Shown here in pieces: positions 36,658 to 40,526 of a DNA stretch of 40,526 bases (positions within the stretch are counted from its first letter, which is position 1; each line of letters starts with the position of its first letter). The notes beneath the pieces are model-generated. The model saw only the letters and a list, made by a program, of their open reading frames with translations, was not told where the DNA came from and did no database searches. Source of the stretch: Burkholderiales bacterium (GTDB lineage Bacteria > Pseudomonadota > Gammaproteobacteria > Burkholderiales > Casimicrobiaceae); the NCBI GenBank assembly GCA_025981645.1, contig JAICXH010000014.1, positions 1-40,526 on the forward strand, written 5' to 3'. Both the position numbers and the translations under genes were made by a program.

Positions 36658-38036
36658 GCACGACCTTCGCGATCGCCAACCCGGCGACGGGAAGCGTCAT
36701 CACTCGGCTCGCCACCGACGGCCCACGTGACGTGCAGAGGAGCTTCGAGCGCGCGCATGCGGCACAGCCGCAGTGGGCGGCGCGGCCGATTGGCAAGCGC
36801 CTCGCGGCGATCGGGCGTTTCCGCGAGAGCGTGCAGGCCGAGGCCGAGACCCTCGCGCAGACGCTGACGCAGGAAGTCGGCAAGCCGATCCGCCAGGCGA
36901 GAAACGAGCTCAAGGGCCTGGTCGCGCGGCTCGATTTCTTTCTCGCCGAGACCGCGCGGACGCTGCGCGAGCGCAGGGTGTACGCAAACGCCGCCGAGCA
37001 CCTCGACGAGCGAATCGCCTTCGAGCCGCTCGGCGTCGTCGCCAACATCTCGTCGTGGAATTATCCGTACTTCGTCGGCAGCAACGTGTTCGTCCCGGCG
37101 CTCGCCGCCGGCAACGCCGTCCTCTACAAGCCGTCGGAGTTCGCGACGCTCACCGGCCAACACATCGCGCGCCTGCTGCACGCAGCCGGAGTGCCCGAGG
37201 ACGTGTTCATCCCGGTGATCGGCGGCGGCGCAACCGGTGCTGCACTCCTGCGCCAACCGATCGACGGCGTGTTCTTCACCGGCTCGCGCGCGACCGGCGC
37301 GAAGATCGCCGCCGCTGCGGGTCGGCGCATGATCAAGGTCCAGCTCGAGCTCGGCGGCAAGGACCCGGCGTATGTCTGCGACGACGCCGATATCGCAACT
37401 GCCGCCGCGGCGCTCGCCGACGGTGCGTTCTACAACACCGGCCAGTCGTGCTGCTCGGTCGAGCGGATCTACGTCCACGAGGCGATCCACGACCGCTTCG
37501 TCGAGGCGTTCGTGGCCGAGGTCGCCGCGTTCAAGGTCGGCGATCCGCTGGACGAGGCGACCTACATCGGCCCGCTCGCGCGCGCGGCGCAGATCGACGT
37601 GCTCAAGCGGCAGGTCGCCGACGCGCGGCGCAAGGGTGCAAAGGTCGTCGCCGGCGGTTCACCGATCCGGAACAAGGGCAACTGGTTCGCGCCGACGGTG
37701 CTCATCGACGTCGACCACACGATGGCGGTCATGCGCGACGAGAGCTTCGGGCCGATCATCGGCATCGAGGCCGTCGCCGACGACGATGCGGCGCTCGTAC
37801 TGATGAACGACAGCGAATACGGGCTCACCGCCAGCGTCTACACGCCCGATGCGGCGCGCGCGAGGCGGATTCTCGCCCGCGCCGAGGCGGGCAGCGTCTA
37901 CTGGAACTGCTGCGACCGCGTGAGCCCGCGGCTCCCATGGTCGGGCGTCAAGGGCTCGGGCATCGGCCTCACGCTGTCCAAGCTCGGCATCGAGACCTTC
38001 GCACGCACGAAGGCGTGGCACCTGCGGTCGACGTAG
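36654..38036 (+). CDS. NAD(P)-dependent aldehyde dehydrogenase
   Basis: 460 residues from the ATG that overlaps the hydrolase stop. Family motifs: NISSWNYPYFVGSNVFVPAL, AGNAVLYKPSEFATLTG, GVFFTGSRATGAKIA, catalytic Glu in QLELGGKDPAYV, nucleophile Cys266 in GQSCCSVERIYVHE, and the late LPWSGVKGSGIG. Closest in style to the Sad/GabD group of semialdehyde dehydrogenases. In context it should oxidise the gamma-glutamylated aldehyde made by the upstream alcohol dehydrogenase to the acid before the PuuD-like enzyme cuts it. Upstream in-frame codons inside the hydrolase gene are not needed. Confidence 0.93.
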   Translation: MSTTFAIANPATGSVITRLATDGPRDVQRSFERAHAAQPQWAARPIGKRLAAIGRFRESVQAEAETLAQTLTQEVGKPIRQARNELKGLVARLDFFLAETARTLRERRVYANAAEHLDERIAFEPLGVVANISSWNYPYFVGSNVFVPALAAGNAVLYKPSEFATLTGQHIARLLHAAGVPEDVFIPVIGGGATGAALLRQPIDGVFFTGSRATGAKIAAAAGRRMIKVQLELGGKDPAYVCDDADIATAAAALADGAFYNTGQSCCSVERIYVHEAIHDRFVEAFVAEVAAFKVGDPLDEATYIGPLARAAQIDVLKRQVADARRKGAKVVAGGSPIRNKGNWFAPTVLIDVDHTMAVMRDESFGPIIGIEAVADDDAALVLMNDSEYGLTASVYTPDAARARRILARAEAGSVYWNCCDRVSPRLPWSGVKGSGIGLTLSKLGIETFARTKAWHLRST

Positions 38037-38065
38037 CAATGGCGCGCAAGCGCGGCCGCAACCCA

Positions 38066-38932
38066 TCAGCCGGACGGACGATCATCGATCGCCTCCGCCG
38101 CCTGCAGCGTATTCGATAGCAGCATTGCGATCGTCATCGGGCCGACACCACCCGGCACCGGGGTGATCCACGCCGCGCGCTCCGCCGCCGCAGCGAACTC
38201 GACGTCGCCGCAGAGCTTGCCGTCGGCGCCGCGGTTGATGCCGACGTCGACGACGATCGCGCCGTCGCGAATCCACTCGCCGCGCACGAACGCGGGCTTG
38301 CCGATCGCCGCGACGAGGATGTCGGCGCCGCGCACGAGCGCCGGCAGGTCGCGGGTCGCCGAATGGCAGATCGTCACCGTGCAACGCGCCATCAGGAGCT
38401 CCATCGCCATTGGCCGCCCGACGATGTTCGATTGCCCGATCACCACCGCGTGTTTGCCCGCCAGCGCTTCGCCGGTCTCGGCGAGGACCTTCATGCAGCC
38501 GAGCGGCGTGCACGGGCGCAAAAGCGGCATCCGCAGCACCAGCCTGCCGACGTTGTACGGGTGGAAGCCGTCGACGTCCTTCGCGGGATCGATCGCCTCG
38601 ATCACCCGCTCGGAAGCAATCTGCGGCGGCAGCGGAAGCTGGACGAGGATGCCGTGCACGTCGGGATCGTGGTTGAGGCGTGCGATCAGCTCGAGGAGCT
38701 CGCACTCGGGAACGTCGCCCGGAAGGTCGAACGCGCGCGAACCCATGCCGACCGCATCGGTCGTCCTGCGCTTGTTGCGTACGTACACCTGCGAGGCCGG
38801 GTGCTCGCCGACGAGGACGACGGCGAGCGTCGGCACGCTGCCGCCAGCCGCGACGCGTGCCGCCACGCGCTCGCGTATCGAGGCGGTCACCCGCGCCGCA
38901 AGGGCCTTGCCGTCGAGGATACGGGCGGGCAT
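38066..38932 (-). CDS. folD: Methylenetetrahydrofolate dehydrogenase/cyclohydrolase
   Basis: Bifunctional enzyme interconverting methylene-, methenyl- and formyl-tetrahydrofolate. 288 residues from the ATG giving [15 protein letters not shown]. Motifs: [30 protein letters not shown] in segments with the catalytic Lys of the YVxxK element, [54 protein letters not shown] (NADP site) and [16 protein letters not shown]. Frames extending the start to 39046 are not protein-like. It is divergent from the Nudix gene and convergent with the aldehyde dehydrogenase; a stand-alone housekeeping gene. Confidence 0.97.
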   Translation of the reverse strand: MPARILDGKALAARVTASIRERVAARVAAGGSVPTLAVVLVGEHPASQVYVRNKRRTTDAVGMGSRAFDLPGDVPECELLELIARLNHDPDVHGILVQLPLPPQIASERVIEAIDPAKDVDGFHPYNVGRLVLRMPLLRPCTPLGCMKVLAETGEALAGKHAVVIGQSNIVGRPMAMELLMARCTVTICHSATRDLPALVRGADILVAAIGKPAFVRGEWIRDGAIVVDVGINRGADGKLCGDVEFAAAAERAAWITPVPGGVGPMTIAMLLSNTLQAAEAIDDRPSG

Positions 38933-38961
38933 GCTCGCGTCAATTTCCAGAGGGTCAGCAG

Positions 38962-39864
38962 ATGGAAGGCGCGATTCTAACCGCGATCCTCGCTCGCCTC
39001 GGTGACGCGCTTGCGACATCGCCATTCGACGCTGGCGCACCGGCACCGCGCATCCCCTGGCCGGGGCCGGCGAAGGACATTCGGCGCGGCATGCTTGCGC
39101 TGCGCGTCGACGGCGTCACCGCCGGCTACGTCGACGCGGCAAGGGCGGCGAGGCTCGCGCACTTCGACGAAGTGTTCCGGGTCGAGCGCGATACCATCGG
39201 ATTCGTCGAAGCGCTCGCCGACGCGCCGTCACGGACCGCGGCGATGGCCGCAGTCGCGCACGCCCTCGCGCGCGAGGGCGCGCTCACAGCGTGGCGCGAC
39301 GAGCTCTACGCGGTTTGCGAGGACTTCGGCGCAGCGCCGCTGTTTCTGCTCGAGCGTGCGGCCGCGCGCTATTTCGGCATCCACACGTTTGCCGCACACG
39401 TCAACGGCGTCGTCGCCGGCGACGACCCCGCAATGCTCTGGTTCGCGCGGCGCAGCCCATCGAAGGCGATCGACCCGGGCCAGCTCGACAACCTCGTCGG
39501 CGGAGGCATCGCGGCGGGGCGCGGGGTCGCCGATACCGTCGTCAAGGAAGCGTTTGAAGAGGCAGGCATCGACGCTGCCCTCGCCGCAACGGCGAGACCC
39601 GCCGGGTCGCTCTACGTCGAGCGCCTGCACGCCGATGGACTGCAGCGCGAGACGATCTTCGTGCACGATCTCGACCTTCCGGCGAGCTTCGTGCCGGCAA
39701 ACCAGGACGGCGAGGTGGTCGCATACCGCCGGGTGGCGCTGGATGGGGCGGCGGCGCTGATCGCCGCGACCGCGGGCCCCGACGTCGTCACCGTCGACGC
39801 AAGCGTCGTCGTGCTCGACTTCCTCCGGCGCTACGCGGCCTTCGGCGAGCGCTCGCGCGGCTGA
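38962..39864 (+). CDS. DUF4743-Nudix family hydrolase
   Basis: 300 residues. The N-terminal part (about 1-120) fits DUF4743, and the C-terminal part is a Nudix domain with the box [24 protein letters not shown] around residues 180-203. The first Glu of the general Nudix consensus is Arg and the RE pair is KE, which I recall as usual for this thiamine-pyrophosphokinase-like Nudix branch. Members are proposed to hydrolyse damaged thiamine diphosphate; that is family knowledge, not visible here. ATG 38962 has AGAGGG upstream. Its last 34 bases overlap the end of convergent phnW. Confidence 0.88.
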   Translation: MEGAILTAILARLGDALATSPFDAGAPAPRIPWPGPAKDIRRGMLALRVDGVTAGYVDAARAARLAHFDEVFRVERDTIGFVEALADAPSRTAAMAAVAHALAREGALTAWRDELYAVCEDFGAAPLFLLERAAARYFGIHTFAAHVNGVVAGDDPAMLWFARRSPSKAIDPGQLDNLVGGGIAAGRGVADTVVKEAFEEAGIDAALAATARPAGSLYVERLHADGLQRETIFVHDLDLPASFVPANQDGEVVAYRRVALDGAAALIAATAGPDVVTVDASVVVLDFLRRYAAFGERSRG

Positions 39865-40526
39865 GCATCGTGGATGCCCATCTCGGCGAGCGTGTCGCGC
39901 ACCGCGTTGACCGCGTGACGCATCTCGTCGGGGCCAATCGCGCCGATGCAGCCGACGCGGAAGGTCTCGACCTTGGTGAGTTTGCCCGGATAGAGGATGA
40001 ATCCCTTATCGCGTACGCGGTCGTAGAAGTCGCGGAAGCTGTAGCGCGGATCGGCGGGCGCATGGAAGGTGACGATGATCGGCGCCTGGATCGACGGCGC
40101 GAGAAAGGCGCGGAAGCCGAGCTCCTCCATCCCGCGCACCAGCACTTCGTAGTTGCGCGTGTAGCGGGCGAGCCGCGCCGGCTGGCCGCCCTCGGCCTCG
40201 AACGCCTCGAGGGCCGCTGCGAGCGCCACCACGACGTGCGTCGGAGGCGTGTAGCGCCACTGCGTCGTCTTCTCCATGTACTGCCACTGGTCGTGGAGGT
40301 CGAGCGACAGCGAGGTGGAATGACCGGCACAGCCTTCGAGCGCAGACCGCTTGATGAAGACGAAGCCGACGCCCGGTGGCCCCTCGATGCACTTGCCTGA
40401 CGACGCAACGAGCGCATCGAAGGGAATTGCGTGCGCGTCGATCGGCAAGGCGGCGAACGAGCTCATCGCGTCGACGACGAGGCGCCTCCCCTGCCGCGCG
40501 ACCTCGCGCGCGATATCGACGAGCGG
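39831..40526 (-). CDS. phnW: 2-Aminoethylphosphonate-pyruvate transaminase, C-terminal part (cut by window edge)
   Basis: Transfers the amino group of 2-aminoethylphosphonate to pyruvate, giving phosphonoacetaldehyde and alanine. The visible 231 residues run in frame from the window edge ([19 protein letters not shown]) through [16 protein letters not shown], where Lys binds PLP, then [57 protein letters not shown] and [10 protein letters not shown]. These match PhnW better than serine-glyoxylate or phosphoserine aminotransferases. The N-terminal third and any phosphonate partners (phnX, phnY, phnA) would lie beyond 40526. It ends inside the convergent Nudix gene (34-base overlap). Confidence 0.9.
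   Translation of the reverse strand, partial: PLVDIAREVARQGRRLVVDAMSSFAALPIDAHAIPFDALVASSGKCIEGPPGVGFVFIKRSALEGCAGHSTSLSLDLHDQWQYMEKTTQWRYTPPTHVVVALAAALEAFEAEGGQPARLARYTRNYEVLVRGMEELGFRAFLAPSIQAPIIVTFHAPADPRYSFRDFYDRVRDKGFILYPGKLTKVETFRVGCIGAIGPDEMRHAVNAVRDTLAEMGIHDAQPRERSPKAA

Overview
The window is GC-rich, densely coded chromosomal DNA from a proteobacterium, most likely a betaproteobacterium of the Burkholderiales type. This rests on the GltX active-site region (HLGN form of the HIGH motif), the smc-zipA-ligA order and the overall gene style; no species can be named. I see no rRNA, insertion sequence, prophage or CRISPR array. Almost all of the very long antisense reading frames are GC-rich shadows of real genes.

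Layout. (1) 1-2073: the start of pyrG (cut by the window edge) behind a clear promoter, gltX, and a tRNA-Val(CAC) with its own promoter and intrinsic terminator. (2) 2087-10406: an L-2-haloacid dehalogenase, then the minus-strand set smc-zipA-ligA-galU (chromosome organisation, division, DNA joining, UDP-glucose synthesis). (3) 10521-14138: a small lipoprotein, a DUF2817 M14-like peptidase, an M20 amidohydrolase and rlmB, all on the minus strand. (4) 14198-20241: a MarC membrane protein, tRNA-Thr(CGT), a POTRA-less surface-antigen barrel, a TonB-dependent receptor and an orphan GAF-histidine kinase. (5) 20242-20830: a sparse intergenic stretch with short tandem repeats and one doubtful 51-residue frame.

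(6) 20831-29968 is one plus-strand operon with several 4-base stop/start overlaps. It encodes a periplasmic binding protein, a fused LivH-LivM permease, one LivG-type ATPase (no LivF), an acyl-CoA ligase, an ACAD10/11-type acyl-CoA dehydrogenase, an APH-like kinase fused to a DUF6285-like domain, and an SDR. The enzyme set matches the levulinate/4-hydroxyacid (lva) pathway: CoA activation, keto reduction, phosphorylation of the 4-hydroxyacyl-CoA and loss of phosphate, which opens the way to beta-oxidation. Here it would be coupled to its own importer. This is the best candidate for an undescribed system.

(7) 30083-32234: metC and a DMT-family exporter (minus). (8) 32317-38036: a glutamine-synthetase-like gamma-glutamyl-amine ligase, an iron alcohol dehydrogenase, a PuuD-like gamma-glutamyl hydrolase and an aldehyde dehydrogenase. 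This resembles the Puu pathway with an alcohol dehydrogenase where the PuuB oxidase would be, so I infer an amino alcohol such as ethanolamine as substrate. A secreted beta-helix-like repeat protein on the opposite strand sits inside this cluster. (9) 38066-40526: folD, a DUF4743-Nudix hydrolase and the 3' part of phnW, cut by the window edge.
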